Positions 7,370 to 14,956 of a stretch of DNA of 24,845 nucleotides are shown here, in pieces; position 1 is the stretch's first letter; each line of letters starts with the position of its first letter. Below the pieces are notes generated by a model. The model had not been told where the DNA came from. It did no database searches and was given only the letters and a program-made list of their open reading frames with translations. The DNA is from a virus: positions 1 through 24,845 of IMG/VR virus record IMGVR_UViG_3300020469_000250, one strand, 5' to 3'. Made by a program: the position numbers and the translations under genes.

Positions 7370-7866
7370 TTACCAAAAGTCGTTTTTGATTTGCGTTCAT
7401 ATACTTCTTTAGTAGCCATCCTACTATCTTGGTCTTTAAAAAAGGTATTATCAACTGCATCTATTTGTTGTTTAGCTAAGTTATCAAAGTGCTTGTTCCT
7501 TTCGTCTACAACTTCCTTTGGTATCTTACATAACAGCAAACCAGCAATTTCAATATTACCTTTAGTTGCCCATTCAGATTGATGGTCCATCATATGTATT
7601 TGAAGTTCAGGGTGGTCTTCCAAACGACATGGTTGCCAGCCTTCACGAAACCTTCTTGATACATTAGGATTATCACTATTCCCTAATAGAGAAGTTCTAA
7701 TCCATCTGAAAACCCAGCCATCTTGTGGCTCAGGGTCAGGTAGGTTGCTTTGATTTTCCCAGTCCATTTTTCGCTGGGTAGCCTCTCGACTATCTAATCC
7801 CCTAGGGGAACGCTCTTGGTTTTCAGAAGATTCAATAATCTCTTCAGTTTTATTTTCGTCAGACAT
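7360..7866 (-). CDS. conserved phage head-module protein, 168 aa, unknown role
   Basis: The first 45 residues are acidic and disordered (MSDENKTEEIIESSENQERS). A more compact part follows, with DGWVFRWIRTSLLGNSDN, FREGWQPCRLEDHPELQIHM and a hydrophobic IEIAGLLLCKIPKEVVDERN stretch, and then a charged helix. I recall proteins of this kind beside scaffold genes in marine phages but know no function. It overlaps the scaffold stop codon, which suggests translational coupling and a role in head assembly. Confidence 0.75.
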   Translation of the reverse strand: MSDENKTEEIIESSENQERSPRGLDSREATQRKMDWENQSNLPDPEPQDGWVFRWIRTSLLGNSDNPNVSRRFREGWQPCRLEDHPELQIHMMDHQSEWATKGNIEIAGLLLCKIPKEVVDERNKHFDNLAKQQIDAVDNTFFKDQDSRMATKEVYERKSKTTFGKDS

Positions 7867-8894
7867 TATGTTGCCTCCTTTAATAATTGATTTGCATATT
7901 GCTCAGGACTGATTCCAAGTTGGCGAGCTAGCCTAACTTGTGTCTGAGTCAATCGTACTTGCGAGGGTTTTTTATTACTGCTTTCTCTCGATGCAGTTGC
8001 GACAACTGTTGAAGGCTGTCTTTTTATTGTTTCTTCAGGTGCTTCCACACTTTCAGTTACAACTCCAAAAAAATTTGGAAACTGTTTTCTCATTGCAACA
8101 TCTACTTCTGCGTAGTATTTATCTGCTTGAGCTGTTGGGTCTATTCCTTGAGCTTTTATATTTTGGTCTATGTACATTGCATAGCTAGTCATTTCTTTAT
8201 GAACTGGCTCTGTTCCCATAAACCAAGGATTTTTAGCTGCCCAACTTTTTAATTCGGGGTCTACTTGTTGCTGAGGTTGAGGTACTTCAGCTTCAGGTAT
8301 AACTAATTCTTTTTCTATTTCTTGTTGAACATTGGTTGCCATGTTAGTGGCGGTCTGTTCTGCTAGCACAGCTTTAGATAATAGCTCTTGAGCTTCTGAC
8401 ATTTTATCTGCATCGCCAGCTTCGTAAGCTGCTTTATACATTGCTTGTGCATTTTGTTTTGCCCAAAGTGCATTGTTAGCTGCTTGTTTATTTAAGACTT
8501 CTCCGCCTTGGTCTACAAAAGCTTGTAACTTTTGATTCTCTGTCATTAAGGATTGTAGTCTAGTGATAGCTTCTTGTGATTCTCTTTGTGCCGATTCCTT
8601 AGCTCTTCGCTCTTCATGGTAATCGTACTTAAGTTTATTTATTCTATCGCCTGCTCTTTTAGAGTAGTCAGTAATTTCTTCATCTAAAGATTCATCTGTT
8701 ACTTCAGTTTCTGCAGTCTCATCTTTAGGAGGTCGTCTATCTTGTTGAGGAGTATCATCAACAACTTCAACTTTTAAATCTTCCGGTATAGAATTGTTTA
8801 TTTCAGTAGTCTTGCCAAAGAATTTATCTTCTTCTGTAGTTACTGGTGTATCGGGTATATTAGGTTCTTCGTGTATTATTTCTGTTTCGCTCAT
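7866..8894 (-). CDS. putative capsid scaffolding protein
   Basis: 342 residues, strongly acidic and probably extended or helical. The first 90 residues are disordered and acidic. Residues of roughly 85-210 form a long helical or coiled-coil region (KLKYDYHEERRAKESAQRES, then AKQNAQAMYKAAYEAGDADK), followed by a Pro/Gln-rich linker and a more compact part. The C-terminus is positively charged (KKPSQVRLTQTQVRLARQL), as in scaffolds that bind the inner capsid surface. The position between portal and capsid genes agrees. It overlaps the co-chaperonin gene by four bases. The scaffold call is inferred from composition and gene order, not from a catalytic motif. Confidence 0.75.
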   Translation of the reverse strand: MSETEIIHEEPNIPDTPVTTEEDKFFGKTTEINNSIPEDLKVEVVDDTPQQDRRPPKDETAETEVTDESLDEEITDYSKRAGDRINKLKYDYHEERRAKESAQRESQEAITRLQSLMTENQKLQAFVDQGGEVLNKQAANNALWAKQNAQAMYKAAYEAGDADKMSEAQELLSKAVLAEQTATNMATNVQQEIEKELVIPEAEVPQPQQQVDPELKSWAAKNPWFMGTEPVHKEMTSYAMYIDQNIKAQGIDPTAQADKYYAEVDVAMRKQFPNFFGVVTESVEAPEETIKRQPSTVVATASRESSNKKPSQVRLTQTQVRLARQLGISPEQYANQLLKEAT

Positions 8895-9271
8895 GCTCTT
8901 ACAACTCCTGTTGGGTCTTCGACAACTGCTTCCACAGTATCGTCATTGATTAAACGAAACTCTTGTCCATACATCATAATCCTAGTTCCAGAGTAAGCTC
9001 TAAAGATTACCCAGTCACCTTTTTTACACCAAGGTTCTGCAAATCTTTTTTTGTCTTTGTATGCGTCTGGTCCTAACTCCATGACATAACCACAAATATT
9101 AGACACTTCTTCATCTCTTATTGTAGTTGATGCTTTAATAATACCACCATCAGTTTTTTCATCTGCTTGTGGCATAGCAACTAAAACCTTCCAGCCTTTA
9201 GGGTCAGGTAATTGTTTCCTTTTATCTTCTTCTATTTCTGGATTGATTTCTTTTTTAATTGCTTCTGTCAT
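8891..9271 (-). CDS. GroES-like co-chaperonin
   Basis: 126 residues matching the Cpn10/GroES pattern: GWKVLVAMPQADEKTDGGII (family: strand plus start of the mobile loop, with GGI), NICGYVMELGPDAY (family: GxVxAVGPG), KKGDWVIFRAYSGTRIMMYG (family: VGDxVLFxxYAGTxVxxxG) and FRLINDDTVEAVVED (family: LRExDILAVxE). An N-terminal extension of about 25 residues and an insertion with a Trp-Cys pair distinguish it from host GroES. By analogy with gp31 of T4 it may cap host GroEL so that the capsid protein can fold. Its place between scaffold and portal genes fits. Confidence 0.85.
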   Translation of the reverse strand: MTEAIKKEINPEIEEDKRKQLPDPKGWKVLVAMPQADEKTDGGIIKASTTIRDEEVSNICGYVMELGPDAYKDKKRFAEPWCKKGDWVIFRAYSGTRIMMYGQEFRLINDDTVEAVVEDPTGVVRA

Positions 9272-9301
9272 ATTATTTGCACGACTTTAGGAGTCGAGTT
9301 C

Positions 9302-9505
9302 CTATTCACGAGTATGTCTGTCTATCCAGTCAGCCAACTCTCTTTCTGCAAGGGCAATGCCCTCGATTATTCCAGAGAACCTTTTGTATTCAGCAAAGTC
9401 TTTCAAGTTTCCTGTACTCAAATGGTCTCTATGTTCAACTTTGATTTCAGTAAGTCTATCCTTCAGAAACTCTGAAAGTGATTGCTCTTTGAAATCAATC
9501 GCCAT
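9302..9505 (-). CDS. small helical protein, 67 aa
   Basis: The protein is all-helical by appearance and charged (EFLKDRLTEIKVEHRDHLST, then RFSGIIEGIALAERELADWI). It overlaps the portal gene end by 11 bases and has no recognisable domain. Small helical genes between portal and capsid modules are common in marine phages. Function unknown, possibly head assembly. Confidence 0.72.
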   Translation of the reverse strand: MAIDFKEQSLSEFLKDRLTEIKVEHRDHLSTGNLKDFAEYKRFSGIIEGIALAERELADWIDRHTRE

Positions 9506-11975
9506 TATTATTAGAATCTTGTAGCAAGTCTTTTGCTATGTCAAGTCCTAATTTAAAATCTTCTCTCTTTTTGCTATCATCTAGCTGTTGATTGTCTAGC
9601 AAATCACTAGCAACCTTTTGTCCAATCCTTGCGCCAGCAATCTCTTCTTGAGATGATATTCTTTCTCTTTCTATCTCATCTCGGTTTTCTGCTTTCTCTG
9701 CATCAAGTTGAATCTTAGCAGTATCAACTGCAATTTTTCTTTGAACATCAGCTTCTTTAACTGCAACTTCTCTTTCTTTCATTTGCAGTAGTGGGTCTTG
9801 TTGTTGTTCCTGTATTCTAGCTTGTTGTGCTTTAGCTTGAGATGTAAGAGCAACTCTTTGTGCAGCTTCCGCTACTAGGTCTGATATTCTCTTTTCAACT
9901 TCAGGAGGTAATGGTTCTCCTTCTGCAGGAAGTGGTATACCCATTTCTTCTTCAACTTGTTTTCTAAACATCATAGTTAGATGTTCATTTACATAAGCAC
10001 TTGCATTGGCAAGAATAGAGTTTTGATTTGGACTCTGTTCAAGCTTCTCAAGTATCTCTGCATTTTGTTGTGCAGCAGCAACTGTTTCAATATGTGCTTC
10101 ATGGTCTTGATAGCTAAATGCTTTCACCGGTTTACCATTAATTAAATTCTGTACTGCAGTAACTGGGTCTACAGGTTTTATATCATCTGTATCAGGAATA
10201 ATATCTTCAACATTTCTGATACCTAATGTTTCAAGCATTTGTCTATGTAGCTCAGGCATATTATAAATTTGTGGAGCTGTAGTAGCTAATTGCATAGCAG
10301 CTTGATACTGCATAATTCTTTGTGCCATAGTAGAAGCATTGGGGTCTGATACTGGCAATACATCTATTCTATTATCAAAGTCTTCTGCTTTAATAAATTC
10401 TTCTTCATCCATTTCATATGGATAAGCAGGATTGGTAAAGTCTCTAACAATGCCAACAAGAATTTCAAATTCTTTTCTCATGGAAGCATGAAGTCTTGCT
10501 TGTACTGCTGACATAACTTTCATGTTTCTTTCAAGCAAAGCTAAGGTAGTTCCTACAGGAGCTTGATTATTCATGTCAGATACTTTCATATCATTCATGC
10601 TAGCAAAACGCCTACCCTCTTCTACAATGTTTTGTAAGAGTTGATACAAAGTTCCTGATGGTTCTTTGTAAGGTAAGAAGGTTATGTTATCTCTAATTGC
10701 ACCACCGGGTACATCAACATCTCTGAACTCTCCGGGCATGATAGGAGTATCATCGCCTTTGATTCTTAAACCTCTAGCTTTTAAACCACCCGGCAAATTA
10801 GATAATGTTCCTGCATCTACTAATTGTCTTAGTATTGATGTTGCAGATTTAGCTAAACCACCAACCATATGTATTAAACCAAAACCATAAAAACCTAAAC
10901 CCGGAAGATATTGGTAATGTACAAAGTGCATACGCCTTAATCTTTTAGGGTCATCTTGATAATAGTTTCTTCTAATGCTTAATACTTGTCCGCTTGGGTA
11001 ATCTATAGATACAACATAAGGCAAAGCTATCCCAGTTTTTTCACCATCTGTCATGTCTTCATAACCTTCTAAATCAAGGTCTACTTGCATTTCTAAAACA
11101 GTATGTCGGTCATCGTAGTTATAAGTTTTACTTTCCCCAGTCATCTCATCATACTTCTTACGAATATCTGATTGATTATCTGCTGGCTCTGGAATATCTA
11201 CATCTCGATAGAATCCAGCTACTTGCATCTTACGAATATCATTTGTTGATTTGTGCATTACATGAGTTGCACGTTGACAAGTTTCTAAATCACTTGCGCC
11301 ATAATTAACTACAACATCTTCTGCTGGGACAAAGATTGAACTAGGTCTTTCTAAGTTCGGGTCATAATAAACTTTTCTAAATGCAGACCCTGCCAAGGGT
11401 AAAGAGAAAAGCATCTTTTCAGTTTCAGTTCGATACTCTGACATTTCATAAGTCAGAAGATAGTTTAAATAATCTTGTACTCGACCAGCTTGTTTTGTTT
11501 TATCTTCAGTAAGCTTGCCTACTATCTTAGTTCTAACTGGTCCTTGAGCAGGAAACATCTCAGATATGGATTGAGATTGAAATCTAATTACAGCTTCACT
11601 TAGCATAGGATGAAAGACTCCACACGCTCCTGCCCAAGGAGTTGTTCTTTCTTCTATCTTCAAACCTAATTGGTCTAAACCTTTTACATAACTTTCTTCC
11701 CATTCAGAACGAGAATCCTTGTCTGCTTGATATTGGCTTATTAATTCTGTGCCTAGTTTGCTTAGGTTATCTTCTGACATATAGTCAGCAAGATTAGAAC
11801 TAAAGTCTTCTGCCATAAGCTTTTCTGATTCTGGATTAAAATCAATCAGTAAGCCTCCATCATCGGTCTCTATTGAGACCGAGTCAGGATTATCTATGGA
11901 GATTGATAAATCTTCTTCAGGCATTTCGTCTGTACCAGCTATTGGAGTTGCTGGGTTATTTTTTTCTATTGCCAC
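9495..11975 (-). CDS. portal protein (P22-like, large form)
   Basis: 826 residues, predicted to form the dodecameric portal at the packaging vertex that docks the terminase. The N-terminal part has GLDQLGLKIEERTTPWAGA and SEAVIRFQSQSISEMFPAQG, a pattern I associate with P22 gp1-type portals. The central part continues with SLPLAGSAFRKVYYDPN and YLPGLGFYGFGLIHMVGGLA, and the stem/clip region with EGRRFASMNDMKVSDMN and ARLHASMRKEFEILVGIVRD. The last 170 residues are Gln/Glu/Lys-rich and coiled-coil-like (QARIQEQQQDPLLQMKEREV), resembling the long C-terminal barrel of P22 portals. The length exceeds that of typical siphovirus portals and suits a short-tailed phage. It lies nine bases below the large terminase. 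Confidence 0.88.
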   Translation of the reverse strand: MAIEKNNPATPIAGTDEMPEEDLSISIDNPDSVSIETDDGGLLIDFNPESEKLMAEDFSSNLADYMSEDNLSKLGTELISQYQADKDSRSEWEESYVKGLDQLGLKIEERTTPWAGACGVFHPMLSEAVIRFQSQSISEMFPAQGPVRTKIVGKLTEDKTKQAGRVQDYLNYLLTYEMSEYRTETEKMLFSLPLAGSAFRKVYYDPNLERPSSIFVPAEDVVVNYGASDLETCQRATHVMHKSTNDIRKMQVAGFYRDVDIPEPADNQSDIRKKYDEMTGESKTYNYDDRHTVLEMQVDLDLEGYEDMTDGEKTGIALPYVVSIDYPSGQVLSIRRNYYQDDPKRLRRMHFVHYQYLPGLGFYGFGLIHMVGGLAKSATSILRQLVDAGTLSNLPGGLKARGLRIKGDDTPIMPGEFRDVDVPGGAIRDNITFLPYKEPSGTLYQLLQNIVEEGRRFASMNDMKVSDMNNQAPVGTTLALLERNMKVMSAVQARLHASMRKEFEILVGIVRDFTNPAYPYEMDEEEFIKAEDFDNRIDVLPVSDPNASTMAQRIMQYQAAMQLATTAPQIYNMPELHRQMLETLGIRNVEDIIPDTDDIKPVDPVTAVQNLINGKPVKAFSYQDHEAHIETVAAAQQNAEILEKLEQSPNQNSILANASAYVNEHLTMMFRKQVEEEMGIPLPAEGEPLPPEVEKRISDLVAEAAQRVALTSQAKAQQARIQEQQQDPLLQMKEREVAVKEADVQRKIAVDTAKIQLDAEKAENRDEIERERISSQEEIAGARIGQKVASDLLDNQQLDDSKKREDFKLGLDIAKDLLQDSNNNGD

Positions 11976-11983
11976 TTAATACC

Positions 11984-13480
11984 TCAGTAATAGTCTGCGA
12001 CTTTATTATGTTCTAAAGGTTCTTCTTCTTCATCTGAATCTAGAGGAATAAAACCACCTTGTCTAAATCTTAACAGAGCTTGCGTGCTGCTATCAACTAA
12101 ATCATCATGTTCCATATTTGGAAAACCTGCAAACTCTTCCATAACTTCTTCTGCCCATCTAGTTTCTGGACACCATACAACACCAGATGAAAATAAATCT
12201 GATACTGCATTTACTCTGGAAATCTTATCATTACCTCTGCTTGGTGTATATTCTTGAACTGGTATACCAATAGCACGCAATTCAAATATCAAAGGCATCC
12301 CTGCTGCTTTTGCCTCAACGATAAAAGCATCGGGTTTAAATTCTTTATATTTATCCAAAGCTCTAACCTTTAACTCTGGAAACTCTAATCTTTCTTTATA
12401 AGCATCTAGCAATATTACATTGGGTGCTAGCATCCCTTCATCGTTTTGTTGGTAGAAAACTCCCCATGTAGTACAAGCAGAAAAGTCAGCTCGTTGATTC
12501 TTCATGAAAGCAGTATCCCAAGATTGTATTATGAATTCACATTCTGGTGGTTCTCTGCCTTCCCATGTACGCCACCATTCTCTTTTAACCAAAGCACTTT
12601 CTTCTGCTGTTGGGTCTTGTTGATACTGTGCTTGCCATTTACTGTTTGGCAGTTCTGCTCTTAAAGCTTCTAATTCTGTAAGCGACCAAAACTCTTCCCA
12701 CAATGGATTACCTGAAGGCATGATGGCTGGGAGTTCTATTACTTCCCATTGGTCTGCACCACCCCGCTTTATGCTAGCATCTACTACCTGACCTGTTAGG
12801 TCTCGTTGATGCCATCTAGTCATTACGACAACAATAGCTCCATTGGGTTGCAAACGCTGTCTAGGTCCAGAGGTATACCATTCATAAGTTCTATTAAAGA
12901 CATTGTTATCGCCACTCGCACCTTCTTGTTCAGAATGAGGGTCATCAATAATCAATAGGTCTGCACCTTTACCTGTTACCGCACCGCCTACACCAATCGC
13001 AAAATACTCCCCACCTTTGTTGGTATTCCAACGACCAGCAGCTTTACTATCTGCTTGCAAACTGACATCAGGGAATATCTTCTTATAGTCCTTACTGTTC
13101 ACAAGGTTTCTAACCTTCCTACCAAAGCCAACCGCTAATTCTGCAGTATGGGCAGTCTGGATTATCTTCTTATCAGGAGAACGCCCTAAGAACCACGCAG
13201 GGAGCAAATAAGAAGCGAACTCACTCTTGGTATGTCTAGGAGGCATATTAATAATTAAACGCTTTATCTCGCCCTTAGCGACTTTCTCAAAAGCTTCAGC
13301 CATAATCTCATGATGTCTACCATGAATAAACGCTGACCACATCTCTTGTACAAAATGCAGATAGTTATCATGGGATAACTCTCTCTGCTTTGCATCTTCA
13401 TACTCATCAAGCAAATCTAATAGTTCTGCTTTCTGCGAAGTATTAAGACTTCTTATCTGTTTTAAAACATTCTGATTCAT
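11984..13480 (-). CDS. terL: terminase large subunit
   Basis: 498 residues; the ATP-driven packaging motor and headful nuclease. Walker A is MPPRHTKS (79-86) and Walker B LLIIDD (175-180), followed by DPHSEQEGAS. The coupling segment TRWHQRDLTG is at 221-230. The RNase H-like nuclease has SWDTAF (first acidic residue near 322), DAFIVEAKAAG and a C-terminal HDDLVDS. This is the terminase type shared by many podoviruses and siphoviruses. No clear ribosome-binding site precedes the ATG; instead the ATG directly follows a TACCTACT repeat on the coding strand, so the message could have an unusual leader. A promoter-like sequence lies about 110 bases upstream. Confidence 0.95.
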   Translation of the reverse strand: MNQNVLKQIRSLNTSQKAELLDLLDEYEDAKQRELSHDNYLHFVQEMWSAFIHGRHHEIMAEAFEKVAKGEIKRLIINMPPRHTKSEFASYLLPAWFLGRSPDKKIIQTAHTAELAVGFGRKVRNLVNSKDYKKIFPDVSLQADSKAAGRWNTNKGGEYFAIGVGGAVTGKGADLLIIDDPHSEQEGASGDNNVFNRTYEWYTSGPRQRLQPNGAIVVVMTRWHQRDLTGQVVDASIKRGGADQWEVIELPAIMPSGNPLWEEFWSLTELEALRAELPNSKWQAQYQQDPTAEESALVKREWWRTWEGREPPECEFIIQSWDTAFMKNQRADFSACTTWGVFYQQNDEGMLAPNVILLDAYKERLEFPELKVRALDKYKEFKPDAFIVEAKAAGMPLIFELRAIGIPVQEYTPSRGNDKISRVNAVSDLFSSGVVWCPETRWAEEVMEEFAGFPNMEHDDLVDSSTQALLRFRQGGFIPLDSDEEEEPLEHNKVADYY

Positions 13481-13568
13481 AGTAGGTACATACTAGTTAA
13501 GTAGAAACTAAATAAAATAAATCCTTAGTGGGTATATAACCTAGTAAGTATATACTAAGTAGTAGGTA
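13481..13568. repeat. TACYTACT repeat cluster upstream of terL
   Basis: The plus strand has AGTAGGTA at 13481-13488, AGTAAGTA at 13543-13550 and AGTAGGTA at 13561-13568, with the perfect palindrome AGTATATACT at 13547-13556. On the minus strand these read TACCTACT and TACTTACT. The 13-mer TATATACTTACTA (minus strand 13554-13542) recurs exactly at 23479-23491 before the primase-helicase gene. The cluster lies downstream of a promoter-like sequence and up to the terL start codon, where a repressor or activator would be expected to bind. Confidence 0.6.
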
Positions 13569-13857
13569 TATCTACTGCTAGACTTTAACATATTATAGGG
13601 TCTTCACATTAAATGCAACATATAACTAAAAAAATATACTATGGGGGTATAGGATTCCTACCCCTTATCTAAAATCAATTATATATACGAAACAAAACAG
13701 CTATCATTATGCAATACAATAGGGGGGGGTTATAAAAGTACAACATCAAATGTGTGAATCACTATGTATGTATGTTATGCAAGTACATCTTTCTCACAGG
13801 GGGGATGGGGGTCTTCTGATTTCCGAATCTTCAAAATCAAAAGGGGGGTCTTTTTTT
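13569..13857. other. non-coding gap with G tracts between terminase genes
   Basis: No credible gene lies here. It contains the promoter-like site, a hairpin GGGGTA/TACCCC at 13644-13664, an eight-G run near 13722, and further G tracts around 13799-13850 that could form G-quadruplex or hairpin structures on the plus strand (C tracts on the minus strand, just past the small terminase stop codon). A T-rich tract follows the last G run. It may hold termination signals for the small terminase message or a packaging (pac-type) site; neither is proven. Confidence 0.5.
13592..13618 (-). promoter_or_regulatory. possible promoter for the terL-capsid operon
   Basis: On the minus strand TATAAT lies at 13597-13592 with TTGCAT at 13618-13613. 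The spacer is 15 bases, shorter than ideal, but the -10 box is perfect. Transcription would start near 13585, immediately before the TACYTACT repeats. Confidence 0.4.
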
Positions 13858-14343
13858 CTAGGACTCTGAGTTCTCTTCTAGTAGAGCGATTATCTTCTCC
13901 TCTATATCAGTTGCTATCTCTTCGCTATCTCTGCTCTCTTTTACTTCGACTGTGTCTGTGAATATGCCTATGGTCTTTCCCAGAAGTTCGAGCGCACGAA
14001 TTCTAGATGCGTCTGAGTCTGCCTCTTTGGATTCATTAAAGAGCCTCTCAAGAACATACTCCCTCGTTCGGACAGAGGATGCCACTGAGGATGCCTCTAC
14101 TCTTTGTATTGCTCTTTGTATGCTTAGTGCAATCTTAGGGTTAGCTAATAATTTTGAGGACTCTGTCTCAGTCCATTTAGGCGGAGTACCATCCTTTTTC
14201 ATCTTCACATCATAGACCTCACAATATGCGTCTTTGTATGTGTGCTTTCCTTTTATGATTAGGTCGACAAATTTTCTTTGCTTCGGTGTCAGGTCGGTTT
14301 GATTCGGTACGATTTTTAATTCTGGTTTTTTGTTTTCGCTCAT
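13858..14343 (-). CDS. terS: terminase small subunit
   Basis: 161 residues; recognises phage DNA and hands it to the large subunit. The segment LTPKQRKFVDLIIKGKHTYK, followed by DAYCEVYDV and SSKLLANPKIALSIQRAIQR, is the helix-turn-helix DNA-binding pattern of Terminase_2-type small subunits. RTREYVLERLFNESKEADS and RALELLGKTIGIFTD form the oligomerisation helices, and the acidic tail (EEIATDIEEKIIALLEENSE) is usual for the large-subunit contact. It is separated from terL by a 377-base gap, so it is probably transcribed separately. No strong ribosome-binding site is visible. Confidence 0.88.
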   Translation of the reverse strand: MSENKKPELKIVPNQTDLTPKQRKFVDLIIKGKHTYKDAYCEVYDVKMKKDGTPPKWTETESSKLLANPKIALSIQRAIQRVEASSVASSVRTREYVLERLFNESKEADSDASRIRALELLGKTIGIFTDTVEVKESRDSEEIATDIEEKIIALLEENSES

Positions 14344-14352
14344 GCGGAAATT

Positions 14353-14369
14353 TTACTAGTTATATTTTC
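14353..14369 (+). repeat. degenerate copy of the ACTAGTAAATATTTT repeat
   Basis: TTACTAGTTATATTTTC differs from the four exact copies at two positions. It lies ten bases before the terS start codon, overlapping any minus-strand promoter of that gene. Confidence 0.4.
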
Positions 14370-14412
14370 TAATCCCTAGGCTCTGCTGTATTGCTTTTAG
14401 CTTTCATTACGC

Positions 14413-14440
14413 TTGCTCGAATGGGTGCATTTGTTATAAT
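14413..14440 (+). promoter_or_regulatory. sigma70-type promoter for the structured RNA and ATPase operon
   Basis: TTGCTC at 14413-14418 and a perfect TATAAT at 14435-14440 are separated by 16 bases. Transcription would start near 14447, at the beginning of the helix-rich non-coding segment and about 510 bases before the first coding sequence. Confidence 0.65.
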
Positions 14441-14446
14441 CCCTTT

Positions 14447-14836
14447 ATGGAAACGACTTTTGACCTACACGATTTTCCAGAGCGACAAGTTCTGTCGCTT
14501 AGTCGTGGAGATAATATGGAGGGTAGAAACGATAGGCTAGTCTAATTTTGCTTTGACCGCTTGCGGAAAACATCTAGAGAAGGTGGCAAGCGTGGAGTCA
14601 ATCCTTGGCTCTTTAACTCAGGAAGGAAAACTCGCCGACAGGCTGATGAGGTAGAACAATAAATCCTCGGACTGACAGCGAAACAAGACAAGGATGTCGC
14701 AAAATGTAAATGATGGTCACTACCGAGTGACGAATGGATGAATAGAGCAGAGTGACAGAGACCGCTAACTCATCCGACTCTGGAACGAGAATAAAAAAAC
14801 ATTTATGTAAAACAAATTCCTTTAATAAAATTTTTT
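14447..14836 (+). ncRNA. large structured non-coding RNA, unassigned family
   Basis: No good coding frame covers this stretch, and it is more GC-rich than nearby intergenic DNA. Helices readable by eye are: 14453-14458 with 14501-14506 enclosing the perfect seven-pair hairpin 14481-14499; 14553-14564 with 14586-14601 (12 pairs with one internal loop); 14634-14643 (GCC-GACA-GGC); 14648-14651 with 14665-14668; 14687-14698; 14716-14731 (six pairs, ACCG loop); and the interleaved pair 14736-14741/14770-14775 and 14748-14753/14777-14782, which is a pseudoknot or a switch. I found no tmRNA, RNase P or group I intron signatures. Phage ornate RNAs such as GOLLD or ROOL are possible comparisons, but I cannot assign it. 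The 3' end would be generated by the ribozyme at 14871. Confidence 0.6.
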
Positions 14837-14865
14837 GTGAGGGATGGCTCTTTGCTGTCCCTCGC
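14837..14865 (+). other. strong hairpin before the first ribozyme
   Basis: GTGAGGGATGGC pairs with GCTGTCCCTCGC over twelve consecutive pairs (including G-U) around a TCTTT loop. There is no T run after it, so it is not a normal terminator. After ribozyme cleavage it would be close to the new 3' end of the upstream RNA and could protect it. Similar long hairpins lie upstream of the other two ribozymes. Confidence 0.7.
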
Positions 14866-14870
14866 AATAT

Positions 14871-14922
14871 CTGTCACGAGGTGTGTACCTCGTCTGATGA
14901 TGGAACGAAAGTTCCGAAACAG
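14871..14922 (+). ncRNA. type III hammerhead ribozyme 1, leader of the AAA+ ATPase gene
   Basis: Stem III is CTGT (14871-14874) with ACAG (14919-14922). The cleavage triplet is GTC, cut expected after 14875. Stem I is ACGAGGT/ACCTCGT (14876-14882, 14887-14893) with a GTGT loop. The core is CTGATGA (14894-14900). Stem II is GGAAC/GTTCC (14902-14906, 14911-14915) with a GAAA loop, followed by GAA (14916-14918). All invariant hammerhead nucleotides (C3 U4 G5 A6 N7 G8 A9, G12 A13 A14, U16.1 H17) are present. One extra U sits between A9 and stem II, a place where an extra nucleotide is known in a viroid hammerhead. Stem III is short. Confidence 0.85.
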
Positions 14923-14924
14923 TT

Positions 14925-14952
14925 CTTTTAACTTTCACAATTTGCGGAGGTG
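14925..14952 (+). promoter_or_regulatory. small-RNA target-like leader and ribosome-binding site 1
   Basis: CTTTTAACTTTC (14925-14936) and GGAGGTG (14946-14952) precede the ATG at 14957. Both blocks are exactly complementary to the small RNA encoded at 20290-20365. The pyrimidine-rich 12-mer could alternatively be a ribosomal protein S1 binding enhancer. Confidence 0.7.
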
Positions 14953-14956
14953 CAAT

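Noticed and set aside
13643-13664. Terminator for the small terminase message
   Set aside because: A hairpin is present but lacks an adjacent T run in the minus direction, so it is only mentioned within the gap entry.
14447-14836. tmRNA, RNase P RNA or group I intron
   Set aside because: No tRNA-like end or tag frame, no GAGGAAAGTCC-type P-RNA signature, and no group I core sequences could be read.
14613-14867. An 84-codon minus-strand frame opposite the structured RNA
   Set aside because: No ribosome-binding site, no recognisable composition, and the DNA is better explained by RNA helices.
14837-14956. In-frame extension of the ATPase gene upstream to 14837
   Set aside because: It would translate the hairpin and ribozyme leader, yields an atypical peptide, and bypasses the strong ribosome-binding site directly before 14957.
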